Below, one piece after another: positions 1-7,410 of a stretch of 14,050 bases of DNA. Position 1 is the stretch's first letter. Each line of letters starts with the position of its first letter. This stretch comes from JAJPXC01 sp964628905 (GTDB taxonomy: Bacteria; Bacteroidota; Bacteroidia; Bacteroidales; Muribaculaceae), in assembly GCA_964628905.1 (NCBI GenBank), contig CAZVNS010000039.1, positions 1 through 14,050 of the forward strand, given 5' to 3'. Position numbers and translations under genes: made by a program. Below the pieces are notes generated by a model, which worked only from the letters and a program-made list of their open reading frames with translations, was not told the origin of the DNA and did not search any database.

Positions 1-51
1 CTATCCTACGCTCGACTTTGAATTTGATTAACATTTTTTAAGAGACACTAG

Positions 52-372
52 TGTTCTCCAATATATTTTAAGGATGGCCGTGTGCTTTGGGTTCACGTGA
101 ATTACAATAAATTCTCTACCAAATGGTTGAGATATACATTGTCTAAAACTATTATAGACAAATACGCAAATTTATCACGTGGAGCTGTTTTTGCAGAGCT
201 TACTTTGATCTTTATGCGGAATCTTCCTATACTTGTTCCTCCGCTCTCATTGCAGCAGCAGTTTGCGGCTAAAGTCGAGGCTATCGAGGCACAGAAAGCT
301 GAGATTGAGGAAACCGTCAAGGAGCTGCAAACGTTGCTCGACTCGCGCATGGATTACTGGTTTGGAACGTAA
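52..372 (+). pseudogene. hsdS: 3' remnant of type I restriction-modification specificity subunit (HsdS)
   Basis: The open frame starts after an in-frame TAG at 49-51; the first possible start is GTG at 82 (96 residues). The product matches the distal part of HsdS, the subunit that gives a type I methylase/nuclease its DNA target. It shows the end of a target-recognition domain, then the distal conserved helix: the PPLSLQQQF motif followed by a charged coiled-coil (KVEAIEAQKAEIEETVKEL) and the ending SRMDYWF, an ending I associate with Bacteroidales HsdS. Intact HsdS proteins are about 350-450 residues, so most of the gene is missing. The three forward frames of bases 1-51 all contain stops, so the left part is not simply outside the window in frame. 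It may be a silent cassette, a frameshifted gene or a recombination scar. The AT-rich composition is usual for recognition domains. Its stop codon lies inside a REP-like palindrome. Confidence 0.75.
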
Positions 373-386
373 GCCTCCGGCTTGCG
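368..386 (-). repeat. REP-like palindrome, copy 1, across the hsdS stop codon
   Basis: Read on the minus strand this is cgcaagccggaggcttacg, identical over 19 nt to 1811-1829 and 1841-1859. The core is AAGCC-TCC-GGCTT at 371-383, a 5-bp stem with a 3-nt loop. It overlaps the hsdS stop (370-372) and lies about 16 nt before the start of a gene whose N-terminus looks like a REP-associated transposase. This is the usual place for a REP next to its RAYT gene. Confidence 0.7.
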
Positions 387-402
387 GAAATAATTAACTA
401 AC

Positions 403-1377
403 ATGGACTACGGCAATATATCAATTAAGCATCGTAACCTGCCACATTGGCATCGTGACTGTTGTATACAATTTATAACATTCCATCTTGCTGATTCTTT
501 ACCGGCATCGGTGAGGGTAGAGTTGCAGGCAATAAAAGAACGATTCATAAAATTGAATCCCGAGCCTTGGTCTGATGATGTCAGGACACGTTTTAACAAA
601 ATGTTTCTCAATGAGCAGGATGAATACACCAAGACCCGCAACTATTGGAAGTACCTGAAATCCAAGCTGAGGACAACGGCGCCTCAGTTGGTTAGTGCCA
701 CTAACCAACTGAAACTAAAAGCAGCTGATGGCAAATCATACAAGACTGATGTGCTTGATGCCGAGGGCGTAACACAACTTGCCAAAGTGATGCCAAACAA
801 TAAAGCCATTGGTTTTCTTGATTGGTTCACCTACAGCGAAAACACATTGGACGGACGCAGCCGCAAGAAAGCCTACGACCTCTTTGAGTCCGGGCTGCTG
901 AAAAAGCTCGAACCGGGTAGTGTGAAGTGTCTGCAACAAATCCATGCCTACATATTCGGCGGACTCTATGAGTTTGCCGGACAGATACGCACGAAGAATA
1001 TCTCCAATGGCGGATTCACGTTTGCCAACCGTATGCACTTCCCCTCCACACTCCAAATGATTGAACGGATGCCCGAAACCACCTTCGACGAAATAATGGA
1101 CAAATACGTGGAGATGAACGTGGCCCACCCCTTTATGGAGGGTAATGGCCGCAGCACACGCATTTGGCTCGACTTGATGCTCAAACGCTCATTGAAAAAG
1201 TGCGTTGACTGGAGTCAAATCGACAAAAATGAATATCTCCAAGCCATGCAGGAAAGCGTGGCCGATTCAAGCCATATAAAATCATTGGTCCAGCCGGCTC
1301 TCACAAGCCACATAGATGACCGCGAAATGTTTATGAAAGGCATTGACTATTCATATTACTATGAACAAAACGATTAG
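403..1377 (+). CDS. Chimeric Fic-domain protein: RAYT-like N-terminus, Bro-N half-domain, Fic AMP-transferase
   Basis: A 324-residue protein in three parts. Residues about 8-70 (LPHWHRD...FITFHLADSLP...NPEPW) resemble the start of REP-associated Y1 transposases but stop before any HUH motif or catalytic tyrosine, so no transposase activity is expected. Residues about 78-145 (NYWKYLKSKL, QLKLKAADGKSYKTDVLD) match the second half of a Bro-N domain, found in phage antirepressor and DinD-like proteins. Residues about 165-300 form a Fic domain with an intact active-site motif HPFMEGNGRSTR at 242-253. Fic enzymes usually transfer AMP from ATP to hydroxyl groups of target proteins; the target here is unknown. 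A C-terminal S317-YYY-E321-Q could be a class III-like inhibitory motif. The gene lies between hsdS (30 nt gap) and hsdR (3 nt gap), so it is probably cotranscribed with the restriction locus. The ATG at 403 is the start of the transposase-like part. Confidence 0.85.
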   Translation: MDYGNISIKHRNLPHWHRDCCIQFITFHLADSLPASVRVELQAIKERFIKLNPEPWSDDVRTRFNKMFLNEQDEYTKTRNYWKYLKSKLRTTAPQLVSATNQLKLKAADGKSYKTDVLDAEGVTQLAKVMPNNKAIGFLDWFTYSENTLDGRSRKKAYDLFESGLLKKLEPGSVKCLQQIHAYIFGGLYEFAGQIRTKNISNGGFTFANRMHFPSTLQMIERMPETTFDEIMDKYVEMNVAHPFMEGNGRSTRIWLDLMLKRSLKKCVDWSQIDKNEYLQAMQESVADSSHIKSLVQPALTSHIDDREMFMKGIDYSYYYEQND

Positions 1378-1380
1378 GGT

Positions 1381-4300
1381 ATGCTGAACTTTGACTATCT
1401 CAAACAATATGACGTGCTTGCGCCGCTTCATCGCTTTTGCGACATAGCAGAGCGCAACCAACTCATCTCTCCGCAGCTTTCAGCCCTCAATGCCCGCCTG
1501 GCATTGGAATGGATGGCCAAGGAGATATATAAGATGAAAGGCCATGTGCCCGACGAGCGCGAGGGCATCTACGACCTTGTTGCCGACCCGCTGTTTACCG
1601 AGTTCATCAACGATGATAGGGTGATGATGGGCGTTCATTATGTGCGCAAGATCGGCAACAATGCCGCCCACACCGGCAATGTCAGCAAGCGTGAGGCGTT
1701 CTTCACGTTGCTCAACCTCTACAACTTTGTCGGTGCGGTGCTGATGAAGCTCCGGGTCATTGACTCATTGCCTGAGTTTGACGGAGACCTCGTGCCCAAA
1801 GAAACCGTGGCGCAAGCCGGAGGCTTACGCTCCGATGTGGCGCAAGCCGGAGGCTTACGCTCCGAGTTTGCAGCTACAATTCCGGCAGAAACCGTCACTG
1901 CCGCCGCTGACGTTGAGGCTACAGTGACATGGGATGAAATCAGCGAAGCCGAGACCCGACGGCTCTACATCGACACGATGCTCGAAGAAGCCGGTTGGGA
2001 GGTGGTGAAAACCGAAGGCTCCAAAGTAGCGGCCAAAGCTTGCGTCGAGGTCGAGATTCCCGGTATGCCGAACCCTTCGGGAGTCGGATATGCCGACTAT
2101 ATCCTTTTCGGTAGAGACCTGCGGCCACTCGCCGTTATCGAAGCAAAGCGCACGAGCGTTGACCCCAATGCGGGCAAGCAGCAGGCTATCCTTTATGCCG
2201 ACTGCCTCGAACGGCAGTATGGCGTCCGCCCGGCAATATATTACACAAACGGCTTCGAGGCCCATTTCATCGATGGCATAGGCTATCCACCGCGTCGCGT
2301 CTATGCGTTCCACACACGCGAAGACCTTGAGATAATCATGAAAAAGCGCGACCGCAAGGACATCACTGACATTGTGGTTGACGAAAAAATTTCCGGTCGC
2401 TACTATCAGATAATGGCAGTCAAGAAGATGTGTGAATGGCTCAACGCCAAGCATCGCCGCGGACTGCTCGTCATGGCCACCGGCACAGGCAAGACCCGCA
2501 CCGCCATATCGCTTGTGGATGTTCTTCAGAAAGCCGGATGGGTGAAAAACACCCTTTTCCTTGCCGACCGCACATCGCTTGTCAGCCAGGCACAAAAGGC
2601 TTTCGATAAACTGTTGCCGCAGACCACCACTACAATACTCAACGAGTCGAAGCCGAACATGGATGCCCGCATCATGTTCTCCACATATCAGACCATGATT
2701 AAAAAGGTCAACACCGACGAGAAACCATTCTCCGTGGGCAGGTTCGACCTTATCATCATCGACGAGGCACACCGCTCGGTGTTCGGCAAATTCGGTGCAA
2801 TCTTCAATTACTTCGACTCATTCCTTGTAGGACTGACAGCCACACCTCGCGACCAGGTGGATAAATCCACCTACGACCTGCTTGAACTGGACGGCGGCGA
2901 GCCTAACTTCGCCTACGAATACCGTCAGGCTCAGGAAGATAAATTCCTTGTGCCGTATCGCGGATTCCAACGCGGTTCAGCAGTGGTGAATCAGGGCATC
3001 AAGTATGATGACCTCACCCCGGAGGAACAGAAACAACTTGAAGACATTTGGGAATACGAGGAGGCACTGAACGGCACCGGCAACGGGCCGCAACCCCGCG
3101 ATGTTGAAAGCCCGGAGATATACAAATATATCTTCAACATTGACACGGTAGACAAAGTGCTTCAAGACCTTATGGAGAACGGCTTGAAAGTTGACGGCGG
3201 CGAGAAGATTGGCAAGACAATCATCTTCGCCTTCAATGCCCGGCACGCCCAACTGATAGTTGACCGCTTCAACGTGCTTTATCCCCAATATGGCGACAAA
3301 TTCTGCGCCAAGATTGATTACTCCGTCAAGTATGCCGACACTTTGATTGACAGCTTCTGCGAAACCAATCAAATGCCGCAGATTGCAGTATCGGTGGATA
3401 TGCTCGACACAGGCATCGATGTAACGTCGTGCCTCAATCTTGTATTCTTCAAGAGAGTGCGCTCTCGCATCAAGTTTGACCAGATGATAGGACGCGGCAC
3501 ACGTCTGCATCCCGGACTTTTCGGCAACAAGGACAAGGAGGAATTTTACATCTTCGACTGGTGCGGCAACTTCGTATATTTCGGCAAAGGGCTGCCCGAA
3601 CCCAAAGCCACCAAGCAAGTTAGCTTGACCGAGAAACTTTTTAATGTGCACTGTGAGATAGCATCCATTCTTCAAGCGCAGAAATATCAAGAGGACGAGT
3701 TCGCCAAAGGCTTCCACGACGAGTTGAAAGAGATGCTGTTCAAGCAGGTAACCAAGCTCAACGATATGCACATCAGCGTCCGCGAGCATTTGGCTTGCGT
3801 ATCGAAATACCGCAATCCCAAATCGTGGGAGTATATCGGTGCGACAGATGTGCTTGAACTGCAAAAAGAGATTTCTCCGTTGCTTGAAGGGAGTCAGGAC
3901 GATGTAAACGCACTGCGTTTCGACCTCCTTGCACTGTATGTTCAACTTGGTATTATCGACGAGGAATTTAACAGCCTGAAATATGAGTCGCAGATTCAAT
4001 CCGTGGCTAATGCTCTCCGCAAAAAGGCTTCAATCCCTGAAGTGGCTGCCAAAATGGATGTGCTCAACGCCATATTCACCAAAGAATTTTGGGAAAACAA
4101 GAGCCTTGAATCCATTGAGAAGATGCGACTCGATTTGCGCGACCTGATCAAGTATCTCGACGGCAAGTCAAAGCAGACATTCACCAAAGACATCGAGGAC
4201 ACCATCACCGATGAGGGTGAGGTGACGCTTGACTACACATCTTCTCAGACCTATCGCGAGAAAGTAATCGACTTCCTCAACAATAACCGCGACTTGCCGG

Positions 4301-4713
4301 TATTGCAGAAAATCAGCAACATCGAGCAGTTGACCGAAGAGGATATAACCGAACTGGAACGCATACTTTGGGAGGAGCTTGGCACCAAAGAGGACTATGA
4401 ACGCTACCTCAATCGCGAGAATCTTACGGTGGGCGATTCGGTCGGTGCGTTCATACGTCATCTCAATGGCGTTGACCGTCAGAAAGCTCTGCAAATGTTC
4501 ACCGAATACATCTCGCAGAACGACCTCACCGCCGACCAGGAGGAATATCTCAAGAGCATACTCGACTACGTCTGCCAAAACGGCGACATGACAAAGAAAG
4601 AGATTGTGAACAATCATGTCTTTGCCGAACGTCTGCAAGAGATATTCCCCGACAAGGCAATGCAAGTGCTCCAATTTGTCGGCCATATCCACCAGTCAAT
4701 CACCGCCGCATAG
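1381..4713 (+). CDS. hsdR: Type I restriction endonuclease subunit R (HsdR), DEAH helicase-nuclease
   Basis: The 1110-residue motor and nuclease subunit of a type I system; it translocates DNA with ATP and cuts unmodified DNA in complex with HsdM and HsdS. Residues 1-130 resemble DUF4145 (RKIGNNAAHTG at 89-99). Residues about 185-310 are the HSDR_N nuclease domain with PD-(D/E)xK residues D239 and E254-A-K256. The helicase core has Walker A ATGTGKT (366-372), DEAH (461-464), TATP (486-489) and motif VI QMIGRGTR (701-708). The rest is a helical EcoEI-type C-terminal region. All key residues are present, so it should be active if the missing partners exist. Between the first two domains are two tandem 10-residue units (VAQAGGLRSD/E, 143-162) encoded by REP-like DNA. 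It follows the Fic gene by 3 nt. The ATG at 1381 fits the domain start. Confidence 0.95.
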   Translation: MLNFDYLKQYDVLAPLHRFCDIAERNQLISPQLSALNARLALEWMAKEIYKMKGHVPDEREGIYDLVADPLFTEFINDDRVMMGVHYVRKIGNNAAHTGNVSKREAFFTLLNLYNFVGAVLMKLRVIDSLPEFDGDLVPKETVAQAGGLRSDVAQAGGLRSEFAATIPAETVTAAADVEATVTWDEISEAETRRLYIDTMLEEAGWEVVKTEGSKVAAKACVEVEIPGMPNPSGVGYADYILFGRDLRPLAVIEAKRTSVDPNAGKQQAILYADCLERQYGVRPAIYYTNGFEAHFIDGIGYPPRRVYAFHTREDLEIIMKKRDRKDITDIVVDEKISGRYYQIMAVKKMCEWLNAKHRRGLLVMATGTGKTRTAISLVDVLQKAGWVKNTLFLADRTSLVSQAQKAFDKLLPQTTTTILNESKPNMDARIMFSTYQTMIKKVNTDEKPFSVGRFDLIIIDEAHRSVFGKFGAIFNYFDSFLVGLTATPRDQVDKSTYDLLELDGGEPNFAYEYRQAQEDKFLVPYRGFQRGSAVVNQGIKYDDLTPEEQKQLEDIWEYEEALNGTGNGPQPRDVESPEIYKYIFNIDTVDKVLQDLMENGLKVDGGEKIGKTIIFAFNARHAQLIVDRFNVLYPQYGDKFCAKIDYSVKYADTLIDSFCETNQMPQIAVSVDMLDTGIDVTSCLNLVFFKRVRSRIKFDQMIGRGTRLHPGLFGNKDKEEFYIFDWCGNFVYFGKGLPEPKATKQVSLTEKLFNVHCEIASILQAQKYQEDEFAKGFHDELKEMLFKQVTKLNDMHISVREHLACVSKYRNPKSWEYIGATDVLELQKEISPLLEGSQDDVNALRFDLLALYVQLGIIDEEFNSLKYESQIQSVANALRKKASIPEVAAKMDVLNAIFTKEFWENKSLESIEKMRLDLRDLIKYLDGKSKQTFTKDIEDTITDEGEVTLDYTSSQTYREKVIDFLNNNRDLPVLQKISNIEQLTEEDITELERILWEELGTKEDYERYLNRENLTVGDSVGAFIRHLNGVDRQKALQMFTEYISQNDLTADQEEYLKSILDYVCQNGDMTKKEIVNNHVFAERLQEIFPDKAMQVLQFVGHIHQSITAA
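1807..1866 (+). repeat. Two tandem 30-bp units containing REP-like palindromes, in frame within hsdR
   Basis: Units 1807-1836 and 1837-1866 are identical except for the last base (GAT versus GAG). Each contains the palindrome AAGCC-GGA-GGCTT (1814-1826 and 1844-1856) and the 19-nt segment shared with 368-386 in inverted orientation. Because each unit is 30 bp, the frame is kept and each adds ten residues (VAQAGGLRSD/E). The site is a linker between the DUF4145-like and nuclease domains, where an insertion should be tolerated. Confidence 0.85.
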
Positions 4714-4742
4714 CGCTGTCGGGGGGTGGGGTGAGAAGGGGA

Positions 4743-4775
4743 TTTGTTTTTGTCGCGGGGTTTAACTATTTTTGC
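4743..4775 (+). promoter_or_regulatory. Bacteroidota-type promoter of rsfS-ftsH
   Basis: TTTG at 4743-4746, then exactly 20 nt, then TATTTTTGC at 4767-4775. This matches the Bacteroides primary-sigma consensus (-33 TTTG, -7 TAnnTTTG). Transcription should begin near 4780-4784, about 60 nt before the rsfS ATG. This also argues against the longer reading frame that begins upstream at 4744. Confidence 0.75.
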
Positions 4776-4842
4776 ACCCAATTGTTATAATTTAAAAAGG
4801 AACAACATACTCGAAAGCGTTTCAAACACTTTATCAAAGAAT

Positions 4843-5196
4843 ATGACTGCTGACTTACAACAACTTATAATCGAGGGTATTCAGGAGCGCAAGGGCCGCG
4901 GCATCACTGTGGTCGACCTGTCGGATATCCCCGGAGCTGCTACCCAGGGTTTTATCATCTGCCAAGGTTCGTCGCCCACGCAGGTGGCCGCCATAGCCGA
5001 CAGCGTGCGCGAGTATGTGCAGCAGAAGGGTGGCATAAAGCCTTATAACTATGATGGCTATCGCAACTCGCAGTGGATTGTCATAGACTATGGCGAGCTG
5101 CTGGTGCACATATTCCTCCCCGACACGCGCCAACTCTACAATCTTGAGGACCTGTGGAGCGACGCCAAAATCACCGAAATCCCTGATCTTGACTAA
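4843..5196 (+). CDS. rsfS: Ribosomal silencing factor RsfS
   Basis: A 117-residue protein of the RsfS/Iojap family (YbeB, DUF143). RsfS binds ribosomal protein uL14 on the large subunit and blocks joining with the small subunit, lowering translation in starvation. The family pattern is clear: the KGRGITVVDLSDIPGAATQG strand-helix region (17-36), then the core around WIVIDYGELLVHIF (78-91) and a C-terminal YNLEDLWSDA (99-108). Length is normal. An upstream in-frame start at 4744 would add 33 unrelated residues and would begin inside the promoter, so ATG 4843 is preferred. ftsH starts 2 nt after the stop, indicating an operon. Confidence 0.93.
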   Translation: MTADLQQLIIEGIQERKGRGITVVDLSDIPGAATQGFIICQGSSPTQVAAIADSVREYVQQKGGIKPYNYDGYRNSQWIVIDYGELLVHIFLPDTRQLYNLEDLWSDAKITEIPDLD

Positions 5197-5198
5197 CC

Positions 5199-7229
5199 AT
5201 GGCTCAGATGAACAAGAAACCTTTTAAATTCAGTATCTACTGGATGTACGCCATATTGCTCGTCTTTCTGGTGGGCGTTTTCTGGTTTGAGAACAATGTG
5301 CCTACCAAGGAGGTGAGCTACGACACCTTTCTGAACTATGCCCAAAACGGCGCCCTGAAAAGCATCACCGTATACTCCAACAAAAATGAGGCGGAGGCTG
5401 TGGTCACCGACTCGCTGGCCAAGAAGCTCTTCCCCGGCACCCAATATGAGGAGTCGAAGGGTGGGCGCGTGGCCGTGATCATCCCCTCGGCTGAGGACCT
5501 GCAGAAGCGCATCGACGAGTGGAAGGCCTCGGGCGCATTCCGCGGCGAGGTGAAGTACGAGAAGTCGAGCGACTTCTCCACGATCATCTGGACTTTCGGC
5601 CCGGTGATACTGCTCGTGGCGCTGTGGTTCTTCATGATGAGGAGGATGTCGGGCGGTTCAGGCGGTGGCCCCGGGGGAGTGTTCTCCGTGGGCAAGTCGA
5701 AGGCGCAGATGTTCGACAAGGATAGCGCCAACAAGGTGACATTCAAGGATGTGGCTGGACTTTCCGAGGCCAAGACCGAGATTGAGGAAATTGTAGAATT
5801 TCTCAAAAACCCCAAGAAATACACCGAGCTTGGAGGCAAGATACCCAAGGGCGCTCTGCTCGTGGGCCCTCCCGGCACGGGTAAGACACTGTTGGCCAAA
5901 GCTGTGGCCGGCGAGGCCAACGTGCCCTTCTTCTCGATGTCGGGTAGCGACTTCGTGGAGATGTTTGTGGGCGTGGGCGCGAGCCGTGTGCGCGACCTCT
6001 TCCGCCAGGCCAAGGAGAAGGCTCCGTGTATAGTATTCATCGATGAGATCGACGCCGTGGGACGTGCCCGAGGGAAGAACCCCAACATGGGTTCCAACGA
6101 CGAGCGCGAGAACACCCTCAACCAGCTACTTACCGAGATGGACGGCTTTGGCTCTAACTCCGGCGTGATCATCCTCGCCGCCACCAACCGTGCCGACATC
6201 CTCGATAAGGCTCTGATGCGCGCCGGTCGCTTCGACCGCCAGATCTACGTCGAACTCCCCGACCTCAACGACCGCGTGGCCATATTCAAGGTGCATCTGC
6301 GCAACATCAAGACCGCTCCCGACCTCGATATCGAACTGCTGGCCCGCCAGACCGCGGGCTTCTCCGGGGCCGACATCGCCAACGTGTGCAACGAGGCCGC
6401 CCTGATTGCCGCCCGTTACAACAAGAAGAGCGTCGACCTGACCGACTTCAACGCCGCTGTTGACCGCATCATCGGTGGACTTGAGAAGAAAAACAAGCTC
6501 ACCACCAGCGAGGAGAAGCGCTCGGTGGCCATCCACGAGGCCGGTCACGCCACTGTGTCGTGGCATCTGGAGTTTGGCGACCCGCTGGTCAAGGTCACCA
6601 TCGTGCCCCGCGGAAAAGCCTTAGGCGCCGCTTGGTATCTGCCTGAGGAGCGTCAACGCATCCCCGCCCAGGCGCTGCTCGACCAGATATGCTCATTGCT
6701 TGCCGGACGTGCCGCCGAGGACTTGCTCTTAGGGAGCGTGGCCACCGGAGCGCTCAATGACCTGGAGCGCGCCACCAAGATAGCCTACGCCCTGGTGGTG
6801 TACTACGGCATGAGCAAACGACTCCCCAACATCAGCTACTACGACTCTACAGGCCAGGGTTATGGGTTCACCAAGCCCTATAGCGAGGAGCGTGCCAAGC
6901 TCATCGACGAGGAGGTGTCGTCGATACTTGCCGAGCAGTATCAGCGCGCCCTGTCGATACTCCGGGAGTACCGCAAAGGGCTTGAGGAACTCGCCGACGA
7001 ACTCTACAACCGCGAGGTGATCTTCACTGCCGACGTCGAGGCCATCTTCGGCCCCCGCCAGTGGGCATCGCGCACCGACGAGATCCTCGCCGAGGAGGAG
7101 GCTAAGACCAAGAAGCTCAAGGGCTCGGACACCAAACAGTTGAAGGAGGCTGACGCTGACGCAGACACCGCCGGCAGCCCCGCCCCCGAGGATCTCCCCA
7201 CCGACATGCCCCCAGTGCCCAAGAAGTAG
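5199..7229 (+). CDS. ftsH: ATP-dependent zinc metalloprotease FtsH
   Basis: A 676-residue membrane-anchored AAA+ protease that extracts and degrades damaged membrane proteins and short-lived regulators. Two transmembrane helices lie at about 13-30 and 128-147 with a periplasmic FtsH_ext domain between. A Gly-rich linker (151-160) follows. The AAA domain has Walker A GPPGTGKT (223-230), the pore loop at F256-V-G, Walker B with IDEID (281-285) and the second region of homology ATNRADILD...GRFDR (328-347). The protease domain has the zinc site HEAGH (446-450) and the probable third ligand D521 in TGALNDLERAT. The C-terminal tail after about 640 is acidic and Pro/Ala-rich. All catalytic residues are intact. 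It is expressed from the rsfS promoter; a palindromic spacer follows. Confidence 0.98.
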   Translation: MAQMNKKPFKFSIYWMYAILLVFLVGVFWFENNVPTKEVSYDTFLNYAQNGALKSITVYSNKNEAEAVVTDSLAKKLFPGTQYEESKGGRVAVIIPSAEDLQKRIDEWKASGAFRGEVKYEKSSDFSTIIWTFGPVILLVALWFFMMRRMSGGSGGGPGGVFSVGKSKAQMFDKDSANKVTFKDVAGLSEAKTEIEEIVEFLKNPKKYTELGGKIPKGALLVGPPGTGKTLLAKAVAGEANVPFFSMSGSDFVEMFVGVGASRVRDLFRQAKEKAPCIVFIDEIDAVGRARGKNPNMGSNDERENTLNQLLTEMDGFGSNSGVIILAATNRADILDKALMRAGRFDRQIYVELPDLNDRVAIFKVHLRNIKTAPDLDIELLARQTAGFSGADIANVCNEAALIAARYNKKSVDLTDFNAAVDRIIGGLEKKNKLTTSEEKRSVAIHEAGHATVSWHLEFGDPLVKVTIVPRGKALGAAWYLPEERQRIPAQALLDQICSLLAGRAAEDLLLGSVATGALNDLERATKIAYALVVYYGMSKRLPNISYYDSTGQGYGFTKPYSEERAKLIDEEVSSILAEQYQRALSILREYRKGLEELADELYNREVIFTADVEAIFGPRQWASRTDEILAEEEAKTKKLKGSDTKQLKEADADADTAGSPAPEDLPTDMPPVPKK

Positions 7230-7230
7230 C

Positions 7231-7273
7231 CTCAGACAGCTCTGGCAAGTCGGACAAGTCCGACAAGTCTGAG
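7231..7273 (+). terminator. Nested palindrome after ftsH, possible transcription end
   Basis: The outer arms are CTCAGAC (7231-7237) and GTCTGAG (7267-7273). Inside, GTCGGAC-AA-GTCCGAC (7249-7264) is a perfect 7-bp palindrome. The block also reads as three near-identical 9-nt units (AAGTCGGAC, AAGTCCGAC, AAGTCTGAG). It begins 2 nt after the ftsH stop. No clear T-run follows directly, so the terminator role is tentative. Confidence 0.45.
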
Positions 7274-7341
7274 CCTGCCCGCTTAACATCTTTTAGAAAA
7301 TATTTTGCTCGCTGAAGCGTTATACTATCAGTGAAAAACAC

Positions 7342-7350
7342 TACCTTTGC
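7342..7350 (+). promoter_or_regulatory. -7 box (TACCTTTGC) of rpoD
   Basis: An exact TAnnTTTGC match 60 nt upstream of the rpoD ATG. No convincing TTTG lies at the -33 distance, so only the -7 element is supported. A leader of about 50 nt would result. Confidence 0.6.
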
Positions 7351-7410
7351 ACGATTGCATAGAAAGCAAACGTACATTGAATCCCCACTTGTAACTCTAT
7401 CATACTAAGG

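Noticed and set aside
1645..1674. HEPN-type RNase motif in the HsdR N-terminus (R89...H97)
   Set aside because: The spacing between Arg and His (7 residues) does not fit Rx4-6H well, and the stretch matches the DUF4145 pattern, which is common in HsdR proteins without known RNase activity.
1855..3999. Long minus-strand open frames (305 and 340 residues) opposite hsdR
   Set aside because: They are antisense shadows of a strongly supported gene, with no recognisable domain and composition set by the opposite strand's codons.
4744..4842. N-terminal extension of RsfS starting at 4744
   Set aside because: It would start inside the TTTG-N20-TATTTTTGC promoter and adds 33 residues unlike the RsfS family; ATG 4843 fits the family start.
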